11,056 nt of DNA. It comes from DATMXS01 sp050260275. Lineage in GTDB: Bacteria; Acidobacteriota; Terriglobia; Bryobacterales; Bryobacteraceae. The stretch lies in NCBI GenBank assembly GCA_050260275.1, contig JBLNBX010000224.1, positions 1 through 11,056 on the forward strand. The letters run 5' to 3'. Each line of letters starts with the position of its first letter. Position 1 is the first letter of the stretch. The translations under genes were made by a program, and so were the position numbers. The notes beneath the pieces are model-generated. The model searched no databases and was not told where the DNA came from. It saw only the letters and a program-made list of their open reading frames with translations. This document shows, in pieces, positions 1 to 6,890 of the stretch.

Positions 1-1
1 G

Positions 2-1099
2 ATCTCCGACGCGGTGCTGGATGCAGTGATGCGCGACGATCCGATGGGCCGTGTGGCCTGCGAGGTCCTCGTCACGACGGGGCTGTGCGTCGTGGCCGGA
101 GAGATCACGACGGATCCGGGCGTGATACTGGACATCCAGAAGATCGCACGCGAGACGATCTCCGATATAGGCTACACCGACGCTGCGTTCGGGTACGACT
201 GCCACACGTGCGGTGTCCTGAATGCGGTCCAGAAGCAGTCCCGCGACATCGCGATGGGCGTGGACACCGGCGGCGCGGGCGACCAAGGCCTGATGTTCGG
301 CTACGCATGCGACGAGACGCCCGAGCTGATGCCGCTGCCGATCATGCTGGCGCACAAGCTGGTGCGGCGTTTGAGCGAGGTCCGGCGCCAGGGCATCCTC
401 GACTTCCTGCGTCCGGACGGAAAGAGCCAGGTGAGCGTGGAGTACAACGGCGACCGCGCTGTTCGCATCAGCGCCGTCGTGGTTTCAACGCAGCATGCGG
501 ACATTCCCATCGAGGTGGTGCGCGAGGGAATCAAGAAGCACGTCATCGACCCCGTGCTGCCGCAGAGTATGGTTGACTCGGGCACCCGCTATCACATCAA
601 CCCGACCGGGCGGTTCGTGATCGGCGGCCCGCACGGCGACACGGGCTTGACCGGCCGCAAGATCATCGTTGACACTTACGGCGGCATGGGCCGGCACGGC
701 GGCGGCGCGTTTTCGGGCAAGGACCCGACGAAGGTGGACCGTTCCGCCTGCTACATGGCGCGGTACGTGGCGAAGAACCTCGTGGCGGCAGGGCTTGCCC
801 GCCGGTGCGAGGTGCAGCTTGCCTATGCCATCGGCGTTGCGGAGCCCGTATCCGTGCTGGTGAACACGTTCGGCACCGGCGTTGTCGCCGAGGACCGCCT
901 CGAAGAGCTCGTACGGGACAACTTCCCGCTGACGCCCCGGGGCATGATCGAGCACCTGAAGCTGCGCCGCCCCATCTACCGGAGCACCGCCGCCTTCGGC
1001 CATTTCGGCCGCACGGAAGACACATTCACCTGGGAGAAGACCGACAAGGCCGACGCGCTGCGCGAGCAGGTGGGAGCCGCAGCGGCAGCCAAAGCCTGA
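2..1099 (+). CDS. metK: S-adenosylmethionine synthetase, 5'-truncated by the window edge
   Basis: Makes S-adenosylmethionine from methionine and ATP in the cytoplasm. The reading frame is open from base 2, and its first residues (ISDAVLDAV) match the family just after the HPDK-type N-terminal motif. The real start therefore lies roughly 20-25 codons upstream; the GTG at 14 is internal. Family signatures are all present: GAGDQGLMFGYA, KSQV, NPTGRFVIGGP, the long conserved stretch running from GLTGRKIIVDTYGGMGRHGGG into the P-loop-like FSGKDPTKVDRS, YAIGVAEP, and the C-terminal FGHFGR with WEKTD. The segment before GAGDQG is short (GVDTGGAGDQG), lacking the extra residues of the E. coli enzyme, which is a known family variant. 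The stop is followed after 15 bases by ahcY, so the two probably share an mRNA. The promoter lies outside the window, so a SAM-responsive leader cannot be assessed. Confidence 0.98.
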   Translation: MSDAVLDAVMRDDPMGRVACEVLVTTGLCVVAGEITTDPGVILDIQKIARETISDIGYTDAAFGYDCHTCGVLNAVQKQSRDIAMGVDTGGAGDQGLMFGYACDETPELMPLPIMLAHKLVRRLSEVRRQGILDFLRPDGKSQVSVEYNGDRAVRISAVVVSTQHADIPIEVVREGIKKHVIDPVLPQSMVDSGTRYHINPTGRFVIGGPHGDTGLTGRKIIVDTYGGMGRHGGGAFSGKDPTKVDRSACYMARYVAKNLVAAGLARRCEVQLAYAIGVAEPVSVLVNTFGTGVVAEDRLEELVRDNFPLTPRGMIEHLKLRRPIYRSTAAFGHFGRTEDTFTWEKTDKADALREQVGAAAAAKA

Positions 1100-1114
1100 G
1101 AGGAGGCACGAGTC

Positions 1115-2395
1115 ATGTCCACAGCACCCGAAACCACGATCGCCTGTGACATTCGCGACCTTGCCCTGGCAGACCAGGGCAAACGCCGCGTGGAGTGGGC
1201 GTTCGCGTCGATGCCGGTTCTTCAGACCATCCGCAAGGAGTTCATCAAGACGCAACCGCTAGCAGGCATCCGCATCGCGGCCTGCCTGCACGTGACCACC
1301 GAGACAGCGAACCTGATGATCACGCTTCGCGACGGCGGCGCCTCGCCGGTGGTATGCGCGTCCAACCCGCTTTCCACTCAGGATGACGTCGCGGCCACGC
1401 TGGTGCGCGATTACCAGATTCCCGTGTTCGCCATCAAGGGCGAGAACAACGACGTCTACTACTCGCACATACTCTCGGCCATCAATCATAAGCCGCACAT
1501 TACGATGGACGACGGCTGCGATCTGGTGACCGTGCTTCACACCAAGCGCCAGGACGCGCTCGAGGGAGTCATCGGCGGCACCGAGGAGACCACCACGGGC
1601 GTGATCAGGCTCCGCGCGATGAGCCGCGAAGGCGTGCTGCGCTACCCTGTCATAGCAGTCAACGATGCGATGACGAAGCATCTCTTCGACAACCGCTACG
1701 GCACCGGGCAGAGCACCATCGACGGCATCCTGCGCGCCACCAACGTGCTGCTCGCGGGGATGACTGTGGTGGTGGCCGGCTATGGCTGGTGCGGGCGCGG
1801 GTTCGCCATGCGCGCGCGCGGGCTGGGCGCGAACGTCATAGTGACCGAGATCGACCCCATCAAGGCCATCGAAGCCGTGATGGACGGCTTCCGCGTGATG
1901 TCCATGATAGAGGCGGCGGAGATCGGCGACCTGTTCGTCACGCTGACCGGCAACAAGAACGTCATCGCGCGCGAGCACTTCGAGAAGCTCAAGAGCGGCG
2001 CGATTCTGGCAAACTCGGGCCACTTCAACGTGGAGATCGATCTCGAGACGCTCGCGAAGATGGCCAGCTCGCGCCGGCAGGTGCGCGAGTACGTCGAGGA
2101 GTTCGCGATGCGCGATGGGCGGCGCATCCACGTGCTCGGCGAAGGACGCCTCATCAACCTCGCGGCGGCGGAAGGCCACCCGGCATCGGTTATGGACATG
2201 AGCTTCGCGAACCAGGCGCTCTCGGTAGAGTACCTGGTGGCCAACGCGGCCTCGCTGCCGAAGAAGGTTTTCCCGGTTCCCGAGGAACTCGACAAGAAGG
2301 TCGCGCGGATGAAGCTGGAATCGATGGGCATCAAGATCGACCGGCTGACGCCGGAGCAGGAACGCTACCTGGCGAGCTGGTCCGAAGGAACCTAG
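1115..2395 (+). CDS. ahcY: Adenosylhomocysteinase (S-adenosylhomocysteine hydrolase), compact Thermotoga/archaeal type
   Basis: Reversibly hydrolyses S-adenosylhomocysteine to adenosine and homocysteine with bound NAD, relieving product inhibition of methyltransferases. At 426 aa it belongs to the compact form. Expected catalytic and binding residues are visible: His59 in HVTTETA, Asp132-133, the EETTTG motif near 157-162, Lys188, Asp192-Asn193, His303 in NSGHFN and His355 in EGHP. The Rossmann NAD loop is GYGWCGRG at 222-229. The C-terminus ends YLASWSEGT and lacks the Lys...Tyr-Arg-Tyr tail of the canonical bacterial and eukaryotic enzyme; the HVT(A/T)ETANL motif also fits the Thermotoga-like branch. 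The ATG at 1115 is set by AGGAGG at 1101-1106. It sits directly behind metK, which supports a shared methyl-cycle operon. The next gene converges from the other strand. Confidence 0.97.
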   Translation: MSTAPETTIACDIRDLALADQGKRRVEWAFASMPVLQTIRKEFIKTQPLAGIRIAACLHVTTETANLMITLRDGGASPVVCASNPLSTQDDVAATLVRDYQIPVFAIKGENNDVYYSHILSAINHKPHITMDDGCDLVTVLHTKRQDALEGVIGGTEETTTGVIRLRAMSREGVLRYPVIAVNDAMTKHLFDNRYGTGQSTIDGILRATNVLLAGMTVVVAGYGWCGRGFAMRARGLGANVIVTEIDPIKAIEAVMDGFRVMSMIEAAEIGDLFVTLTGNKNVIAREHFEKLKSGAILANSGHFNVEIDLETLAKMASSRRQVREYVEEFAMRDGRRIHVLGEGRLINLAAAEGHPASVMDMSFANQALSVEYLVANAASLPKKVFPVPEELDKKVARMKLESMGIKIDRLTPEQERYLASWSEGT

Positions 2396-2406
2396 CCCGA
2401 ACTGGT

Positions 2407-2436
2407 GCGGGGTGCGCGCGCGTCCGCGTGCCCCGC
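2407..2436. terminator. Strong GC hairpin between convergent ahcY and ABC ATPase genes
   Basis: Bases 2407-2418 pair with 2425-2436 in a 12-bp stem that includes two G-U wobbles, closed by a 6-base loop. It almost fills the 42-base gap between the ahcY stop (2393-2395) and the stop of the minus-strand ATPase (2438-2440). Position and strength suggest a shared bidirectional terminator. Neither side has a T-tract, so it is not a textbook Rho-independent terminator; its function is inferred. Confidence 0.5.
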
Positions 2437-2437
2437 G

Positions 2438-3181
2438 CTACTCCCCCGCCTGAGCCGCGACCGGCCGGCCCATGTAGGCGTTCAGCACCTCAGACGCGGC
2501 TCCCTCTACGACCACCTCGCCGTGATCCAGCCAGACCGCACGTTGGCACAGCTTCAGTATCATCGGCGCCGAGTGCGACACGCACACTAAGGTCTTCCCG
2601 GCTCGCCGGAACGCATCGATCCGCTCGACACACTTTTCCTGGAAGGCGGCGTCCCCAACGGCGAGGACCTCGTCGATCAGCAGAATGTCGGGGTCCATGT
2701 TGATGGCTATGGAGAACGCGAGCCGCATCACCATCCCGCTGGAGTAGGTTCTGAGCGGCTCGCCGATGAACTCGCCGATGCCCGAGAACTCGACTATCTG
2801 GTCGAACAGTTCCGCCGTGCGCCGCCGCGAGAGGCCAAGCAGCGCCGCGTTGAGCCGTAGGTTTTCCGCGCCAGTCAGGTCGACGTGAAAACCGGATCCA
2901 AGCTCGAACAGCGGCGCCACGCGCCCGTTCACAGTAACGCGTCCCTCGTCGGGCGTGCACAGCCCGGCGATGAGACTCAAAAGCGTGCTTTTCCCCGCTC
3001 CGTTGTTGCCGACGATCCCAAGGCTCTCGCCCTGCTCCACAGCGAACGACACATTCCTGAGCGCGTGGAACGACTCGCGCCGGGATCGGCTCAACGCGCG
3101 CGCGAGCCGGCTGCGCAGAAGCTCGCGCCCCGTGTGCCGGTGGAAGGTCTTCGTCACATTCTCGAACGCTATCGCGCGCAA
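2438..3181 (-). CDS. Polysaccharide/O-antigen-type ABC exporter, ATP-binding protein (Wzt/KpsT/TagH-like)
   Basis: ATPase subunit that powers export of a surface glycan through the permease encoded just upstream. The 247-aa protein has Walker A GNNGAGKST (58-66), the divergent signature YSSGM (146-150) typical of polysaccharide exporters, Walker B DILLIDEVLAVGD (165-177) and the H-loop His203 in VSHS. The LFELGSGFHVDLTGAEN segment (91-107) is also characteristic of the Wzt/TagH group. It ends soon after the ATPase core, so it lacks the C-terminal carbohydrate-recognition domain of long Wzt proteins. The start is TTG at 3181: translation begins at conserved LRAIAFENVTKTF, and a GAGGA sequence overlapping the permease stop lies 7 bases upstream. 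No ATG or GTG fits better. Only 10 bases separate it from the permease, so the two are probably translationally coupled. Confidence 0.94.
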   Translation of the reverse strand: MRAIAFENVTKTFHRHTGRELLRSRLARALSRSRRESFHALRNVSFAVEQGESLGIVGNNGAGKSTLLSLIAGLCTPDEGRVTVNGRVAPLFELGSGFHVDLTGAENLRLNAALLGLSRRRTAELFDQIVEFSGIGEFIGEPLRTYSSGMVMRLAFSIAINMDPDILLIDEVLAVGDAAFQEKCVERIDAFRRAGKTLVCVSHSAPMILKLCQRAVWLDHGEVVVEGAASEVLNAYMGRPVAAQAGE

Positions 3182-3191
3182 GCCGTCGTCC

Positions 3192-4019
3192 TCACAGGTA
3201 ATCGTAGAACCTTCTTTTCAGCCTCGCGAAGACGGCCATGCCGGCCGCAAAAACCACGACCGAGCTAACCGTCAGCTTCGCCAGCAGTTCCCACCGCGGC
3301 TGCGCGCCTTCGAGCAGGATGGTGCGCATCGCCAGAATCAGCGCGGCCAGCGGATTGAACTGGTAAATCTCTTTGAACTGCTGCGGGATCATCGCGAAGC
3401 TGTAGAAGATCGGCACAAGCCAGAACAGCACCGTGTTAGTGGATTCAACAACGTACCGCACATCCCTGATAGCGACATTCAAGGCCGACGTGACCAGCGA
3501 AAGCCCGCCGACGAAGACTATCTCCATCGCCCAGATATACGGCAGCCAGAGCCAGTAGCGGTTGGGCGCGAACCCGGCCGCGATCACGAGTCCGAATAAC
3601 AGGGCGATCTGGATGAGAAGATGAATCGCGTTCGAAAGCACGGCCGCGAGCGGGATGACCTCGCGCGGGACTGGAGTGCGTTTGATGAGCGCCGCGTTGT
3701 CCACGAGCGACATGGTCCCGGCGAGCCACGCCACCACGAAAAAGTTGTAGGGCACAAGGCCGCACAAGACGAACAGCGCAAAATTCGGAATCGAGTGGTT
3801 CGGAAAAATCTGCGTGAAAATGAACGTCAGCACGCCCATCATCACCAGGGGATTCAGCACGGACCAGAACACGCCGAGTGACATATTCCGGTAGCGCACC
3901 TTGAAATCCTTCGCGGCCAGCGACCACAAAAGGAATGGAACATCGCCCGCCCACGACGGCCCCGCGCCGTGCCGCCGGCCAGCCCCTAGTGAGACACGTA
4001 TTTCCGCCTGCCCCGCCAT
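3192..4019 (-). CDS. Polysaccharide ABC-2 type transporter permease (Wzm-like)
   Basis: Inner-membrane channel subunit of a glycan exporter, partner of the ATPase that follows. The 275-aa protein has a cytoplasmic N-terminus with the family motif LAAKDFKVRYRNMSLGVFWSVLNP (35-57). Hydrophobic segments lie near 53-72, 80-103, 123-150, 157-180, 196-212 and 248-266, consistent with six membrane spans. The C-terminus KRRFYDYL is typical of the family. The ATG at 4019 has no convincing ribosome-binding site, and the first 20-25 residues look poorly conserved, so a later start is possible. The upstream glycosyltransferase ends 52 bases before it on the same strand. An extended -10 sequence in that gap could give separate or nearly leaderless transcription. 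Substrate unknown; lipopolysaccharide O-chain, capsule or another glycan are all possible. Confidence 0.94.
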   Translation of the reverse strand: MAGQAEIRVSLGAGRRHGAGPSWAGDVPFLLWSLAAKDFKVRYRNMSLGVFWSVLNPLVMMGVLTFIFTQIFPNHSIPNFALFVLCGLVPYNFFVVAWLAGTMSLVDNAALIKRTPVPREVIPLAAVLSNAIHLLIQIALLFGLVIAAGFAPNRYWLWLPYIWAMEIVFVGGLSLVTSALNVAIRDVRYVVESTNTVLFWLVPIFYSFAMIPQQFKEIYQFNPLAALILAMRTILLEGAQPRWELLAKLTVSSVVVFAAGMAVFARLKRRFYDYL

Positions 4020-4036
4020 TGGTGATTAGTTCGCCA

Positions 4037-4045
4037 AGTATATCA
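4037..4045 (-). promoter_or_regulatory. Possible extended -10 promoter for the ABC permease
   Basis: Read on the minus strand this is TGATATACT, a TGn extended -10 with TATACT (5 of 6 to consensus). There is no recognisable -35. Predicted initiation near 4030 would leave only about 11 bases before the ATG at 4019, which would fit that gene's lack of a ribosome-binding site. The glycosyltransferase promoter has a very similar TGATATATT. Confidence 0.35.
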
Positions 4046-4071
4046 CGAGAGCCGGCGCAGGCAGCCGCGCG

Positions 4072-5190
4072 TCAGGCGCATTGGACTCTCATGAGGAAAT
4101 CCAGCGTTTTCGCGGCTGAATCGCGCCACCTGAATGCGGCGGCGCGGCGGCGCCCGCGCTCCGCCAGCTCGCTTCTCAGCGAATCGGATCCCAGCAGTTG
4201 CTCCAGCGCGCCGGTTATCTCGTCGATGTTTTCGGGATCGATCAGCACGGCCGAGCCGGCTGTGGTTTCCGGCAGCGCGGACCGGTTGGATGTCAGCACC
4301 GGCACTCCCGCCGCCATGGCCTGCGCGACCGGAAGGCCGAAGCCTTCGTAGAGCGATGGGTAGGCAAAGACTGTCGCGCCCGCCGTAAGCGCCGGCAGGT
4401 CCGCTTCCGGAACGTATCCGAGATAGTGCACGCCCGGACTGCTCCGCATGAGATTGATCTCGCGCGAGACGCCCCAGCCGACCGGGCCCACCATCACCAG
4501 GTCGAACTCCGTGCGCAGGGCTCGCGGAAGGCGCTGGTAGGCCGCGAGCAGCGCGCCCACGTTCTTGCGCGGCTCGAGAACACAGACGTCAAGCACGTAG
4601 GGTTTTGCGAGCGCGTACTTCCGGCGCACGCTTGCGGCCGCCTGCGGAGTAGCCTCGAAGAACGCATCCGGCACGCCGGGATATATCACCTCGATTCGTC
4701 CGGCGGGAACGCGCGCAGCCTCGATGGCGTCGTTTCGGGAGTTGTTGGAAACGGCAATCCAGGCTTCCACGCGCGAGCGCATGCGCTCGAAAAAGAGCCT
4801 CGTCTCGCGGACGTTGGAGGGCGTGTGCACATGCGGCATCAGCCAGCAAGTGGCGTCATGGATCGTGGCGGTGAGGCGCACGTGTCGCGGCGGGCAGGCG
4901 ACTTGGGTGTTTGTGGCGTGGAAAAGATCGGCGCCGCGGCCCACCAGGTCCATCACCGGCATATCACACCAGTTAGCAAGCCGGACAAGCCCGAGACGCG
5001 CGCAGGTTGAGACGCATCCCGAGATAGACCTCGAGTGTGTGAGTTCGCCGACGCCGTTGAGGAACGGGAAAGCGCGCACATCCGCACGGCCGTCCGCGGC
5101 GCGCCGCAGATTGACGAGCAGGTTATATACGTAGCTCTTCACCCCTCCGCCGGGCAGCAGCAGCGGAGTTCCGTCGACGAGAATGCGCAT
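4072..5190 (-). CDS. GT4-family glycosyltransferase (group 1), mannosyltransferase-like
   Basis: Transfers a sugar from a nucleotide donor onto a growing surface glycan; sugar and acceptor cannot be read from sequence. The 372-aa protein has the GT-B layout: an N-terminal half opening MRILVDGTPLLLPGGGVKSYVYNLL (glycine-rich acceptor/phosphate loop), HATN and IHDATCW, then AVSNNSRNDAI. The C-terminal half has EPRKNVGALL (206-215), MVGPVGWG and the donor-site block AYPSLYEGFGLPVAQAMAAGVPVL (276-299). In that block the usual E-x7-E is E282-x7-Q290: the second Glu is encoded as CAG (Gln). The start at the ATG near 5190 fits the conserved MRILVDGTPL opening, though the ribosome-binding site is weak (GCGGA). 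It precedes the permease and ATPase on the same strand, implying a small assembly-and-export cassette. It does not resemble BshA, the GT4 enzyme of bacillithiol synthesis. Confidence 0.92.
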   Translation of the reverse strand: MRILVDGTPLLLPGGGVKSYVYNLLVNLRRAADGRADVRAFPFLNGVGELTHSRSISGCVSTCARLGLVRLANWCDMPVMDLVGRGADLFHATNTQVACPPRHVRLTATIHDATCWLMPHVHTPSNVRETRLFFERMRSRVEAWIAVSNNSRNDAIEAARVPAGRIEVIYPGVPDAFFEATPQAAASVRRKYALAKPYVLDVCVLEPRKNVGALLAAYQRLPRALRTEFDLVMVGPVGWGVSREINLMRSSPGVHYLGYVPEADLPALTAGATVFAYPSLYEGFGLPVAQAMAAGVPVLTSNRSALPETTAGSAVLIDPENIDEITGALEQLLGSDSLRSELAERGRRRAAAFRWRDSAAKTLDFLMRVQCA

Positions 5191-5230
5191 TCCGCAAATT
5201 ATGAAGGCCTGAGCCCAGACAGACTAGCAC

Positions 5231-5259
5231 AATATATCACCATGGAATGTTTGCGTCAC
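5231..5259 (-). promoter_or_regulatory. Predicted promoter of the glycosyltransferase/export cassette
   Basis: On the minus strand GTGACG (5254-5259) is followed after 17 bases by TATATT (5231-5236), which also carries an upstream TG as an extended -10. This fits a housekeeping sigma-factor promoter. Predicted initiation near 5224 leaves about 34 bases before the ATG at 5190. Prediction from sequence only. Confidence 0.55.
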
Positions 5260-5352
5260 GCCATAATTTCCTGCCGCATTCGCCGAAACTGACTGGCACT
5301 TTCTTGCGGAATTGCCGCTTCAGATAAAGCCGGCCGTGGGACGGCGGCGCGC

Positions 5353-5398
5353 CTCCGTGCAGGTGGAACACCCGTAGAACCGGCCGACCCGCACGGAG
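5353..5398. repeat. Perfect 8-bp inverted repeat with 30-base spacer
   Basis: CTCCGTGC (5353-5360) is exactly complementary to GCACGGAG (5391-5398). The spacer holds a smaller GGTG/CACC hairpin (5362-5372) and a CGGCCG palindrome. It lies upstream of the predicted glycosyltransferase promoter. Function unknown; a REP-like dispersed element or a protein-binding site are options. Confidence 0.5.
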
Positions 5399-5411
5399 CT
5401 TGAGTATCCTC

Positions 5412-5471
5412 GGCAGCCACGAGCTGCCAGCGGACAGGCGCCTTTCCGCCTCGTCCGGCCCAGGCTGGCAG
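5412..5471. repeat. Long two-part hairpin with a competing alternative stem
   Basis: CTGCCAG (5424-5430) pairs with CTGGCAG (5465-5471). Inside it, bases 5431-5440 pair with 5447-5457 in a 10-bp stem with one bulged base (5452) and a 6-base loop, giving about 17 pairs in all. A second stem, GGCAGC (5412-5417) with GCTGCC (5423-5428) and a 5-base loop, uses some of the same bases, so it and the outer stem exclude each other. No known riboswitch was recognised. It lies in the 3' region of mdh transcripts, upstream of the glycosyltransferase promoter. Confidence 0.55.
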
Positions 5472-5619
5472 GCAGGGCTTAAACGGGGGCATTTCGACTT
5501 GCAGCAGGCGGGAATTGCTGTGATTTGCCGCATATTGGCCCGGCCTGGCGCGGCGTATTCGCACCGATTCCGGAAATGGCCAGCCGCGACCTACGGCGGC
5601 TGCTGCGGCGGCGCGACTC

Positions 5620-5660
5620 GCGGCGCTGCGGTGGCGCCCAGCTCGCCCCGGCAGCGCCGC
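5620..5660 (-). terminator. 10-bp GC hairpin just downstream of mdh
   Basis: GCGGCGCTGC (5620-5629) and GCAGCGCCGC (5651-5660) are perfectly complementary around a 21-base loop. The hairpin begins 12 bases after the mdh stop. No T-tract follows on the minus strand, so a terminator or mRNA 3'-stabilising role is inferred from position. Confidence 0.45.
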
Positions 5661-5672
5661 AAAAGTTCTTCG

Positions 5673-6629
5673 CTACCGGCCGGCAGCCTTGAGCTCGGTG
5701 AGCTTCGGCTGCATCACATCGACGAGCTCTTTAACTGCGGCTGCGCTCTTGCGAAGCGCTGCGAGCTCGTCTTCGGTGAGGTTCAGCTCATAGATCTTCT
5801 CGATTCCGGCCGCGCCAAGCTTGACCGGCACGCCCACGAACAACCCGGAAATGCCGTACTCGCCTTCCAGGTACGCCGAGCATGGAAGCACCCGCTTGCG
5901 ATCGAGCAGGATCGCCTCGACCATCTGAACGACGGCGGCGGCCGGGGCATAGAAGGCGCTTCCGGTCTTCAGATACTTGACGATCTCGGCTCCGCCGCCG
6001 GCGGTGCGCTTTACCAGCGCCTCAAGCTCGTCCGCGCTGAGCAGTTCGGTCACGGGGATGCCACCCACCGATGTGTGGCGGACCAGCGGCACCATGGTGT
6101 CGCCATGGCCGCCGAGCACGAGTGTGACCACGTCCTCCACCGAAACACCGAGTTCCTGGGCCAGGAAGGTGCGGAACCGGGCGGTGTCGAGGACACCTGC
6201 CATGCCGAGCACGCGGTGCTTCGGGAAGCCGCTGACGGTCAGCGCGACGTGGCACATCGCATCGAGCGGATTCGCCACCATAATGAGGATTGCATCGGGC
6301 GAGTGCTTTACGGCCTGCTCGACGGTCGCTTTGGCGATGTCGTAGTTGGCCCACAGCAGATCGTCGCGGCTCATCCCGGGTTTCCGGGGAAACCCGGCTG
6401 TGAAGACTACGATGTCGGATCGAGCGGTAGCGGCGTAGTCGTTGGTGCCCACAACGTTGACGTCCGAGTGGACGATCGGGGTCGATTCGAGAATATCGAG
6501 AGCCTTGCCCTGCGGAATGCCCTCGAGGACATCCACAACTACGACGTCAGCAAGTCCCCTGTGGGCCAACTGCACGGCGCATGATGCGCCGACGTTGCCC
6601 GCGCCAACAACCGTGACTTTCTTTCGCAT
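5673..6629 (-). CDS. mdh: Malate dehydrogenase, LDH-like type
   Basis: Interconverts malate and oxaloacetate with NAD in the TCA cycle, in the cytoplasm. The 318-aa length fits the lactate dehydrogenase-like MDH group. The Rossmann loop is GAGNVGA (9-15), with Asp33 at the end of the second strand, favouring NAD over NADP. The mobile substrate loop reads PRKPGMSR: Arg82 is the residue that marks malate rather than lactate dehydrogenase (which has Gln there), and Arg88 is the second loop arginine. Asp148 and Arg151 lie in GVLDTARFR, and catalytic His175 in GGHGDTMVPL. The ATG at 6629 follows an excellent GAGGAGGACAG ribosome-binding site. It is transcribed away from the citrate synthase gene, the next enzyme in the cycle, across a shared control region. 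A GC hairpin follows the stop. Confidence 0.97.
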   Translation of the reverse strand: MRKKVTVVGAGNVGASCAVQLAHRGLADVVVVDVLEGIPQGKALDILESTPIVHSDVNVVGTNDYAATARSDIVVFTAGFPRKPGMSRDDLLWANYDIAKATVEQAVKHSPDAILIMVANPLDAMCHVALTVSGFPKHRVLGMAGVLDTARFRTFLAQELGVSVEDVVTLVLGGHGDTMVPLVRHTSVGGIPVTELLSADELEALVKRTAGGGAEIVKYLKTGSAFYAPAAAVVQMVEAILLDRKRVLPCSAYLEGEYGISGLFVGVPVKLGAAGIEKIYELNLTEDELAALRKSAAAVKELVDVMQPKLTELKAAGR

Positions 6630-6812
6630 CTGTCCTCCTCTGTTGCCCGTAAGAATGGATGGAACCCGGGCGCGAATGCCGGTTGGCGCGGCCCGGAACT
6701 GCCTACCCGTGCCTGCGCCCCGGATCCGGCCGCCATCGGTGAATTTCGCAACACTACTACCGATGCAGTCGCGTACGGCGGCACGCGGACGGGTCTGAAA
6801 TCTACGGGGGTA

Positions 6813-6841
6813 ATTCTACGACTGTTCGAGCCGGATGTCAC
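6813..6841 (-). promoter_or_regulatory. Predicted mdh promoter
   Basis: On the minus strand GTGACA (6836-6841, 5 of 6 to TTGACA) is followed after 17 bases by TAGAAT (6813-6818, 5 of 6 to TATAAT). Initiation is predicted near 6806, giving a leader of roughly 175 bases. The -35 overlaps one arm of the inverted repeat at 6829-6861. Confidence 0.65.
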
Positions 6842-6861
6842 GGCTAAACGCGACATCGGCT
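6829..6861. promoter_or_regulatory. Inverted repeat between the mdh and citrate synthase promoters, candidate operator
   Basis: Bases 6829-6839 pair with 6852-6861 in ten pairs with one bulged base (6833), around a 12-base spacer. The core is a perfect GATGTC...GACATC palindrome. One arm overlaps the predicted mdh -35, and the other ends about 30 bases upstream of the citrate synthase -35. This placement suits a regulator acting on both genes. The protein is unknown. Confidence 0.45.
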
Positions 6862-6890
6862 GAGAGAGGGAGGCCGGCAACCGAAAAGCA

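Larger units (their letters stand above)
5191..5672. other. 482-base intergenic region between mdh and the glycosyltransferase
   Basis: Both flanking genes run on the minus strand, so this region lies downstream of mdh and upstream of the glycosyltransferase. I see no convincing gene: the frames open on both strands lack family signatures and good ribosome-binding sites. It holds, from right to left, a 10-bp GC hairpin at the mdh end, a structured block of nested inverted repeats (5353-5471), and a promoter-like sequence for the glycosyltransferase. The block at 5340-5400 has the look of a dispersed GC-rich intergenic repeat, but one copy cannot prove that. Confidence 0.7.

Noticed and set aside
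485..1255. Long minus-strand frame opposite metK
   Set aside because: It lies opposite strongly conserved metK and has low-complexity, arginine/histidine/glycine-rich composition typical of antisense frames in GC-rich DNA.
1259..2179. Minus-strand frame of 306 codons opposite ahcY
   Set aside because: Antisense shadow of a clear gene; no family motif.
4072..5190. Glycosyltransferase as BshA of the bacillithiol pathway
   Set aside because: Its N-terminus (MRILVDGTPLLL...) fits polysaccharide GT4 enzymes, not BshA, and it sits with an exporter rather than near bshC.
5237..5564. Two overlapping minus-strand frames in the mdh-glycosyltransferase gap
   Set aside because: No family signature or good ribosome-binding site, and the region is full of inverted repeats and the predicted promoter; treated as non-coding.
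5400..6584. Plus-strand frame of 394 codons opposite mdh
   Set aside because: Mostly the complement of mdh, which has full catalytic motifs and a strong ribosome-binding site; the frame itself shows no recognisable domain.
5673..6629. Malate dehydrogenase as lactate dehydrogenase
   Set aside because: The substrate loop has Arg82 in PRKPGMSR, the malate-specific residue, where lactate dehydrogenases have Gln.
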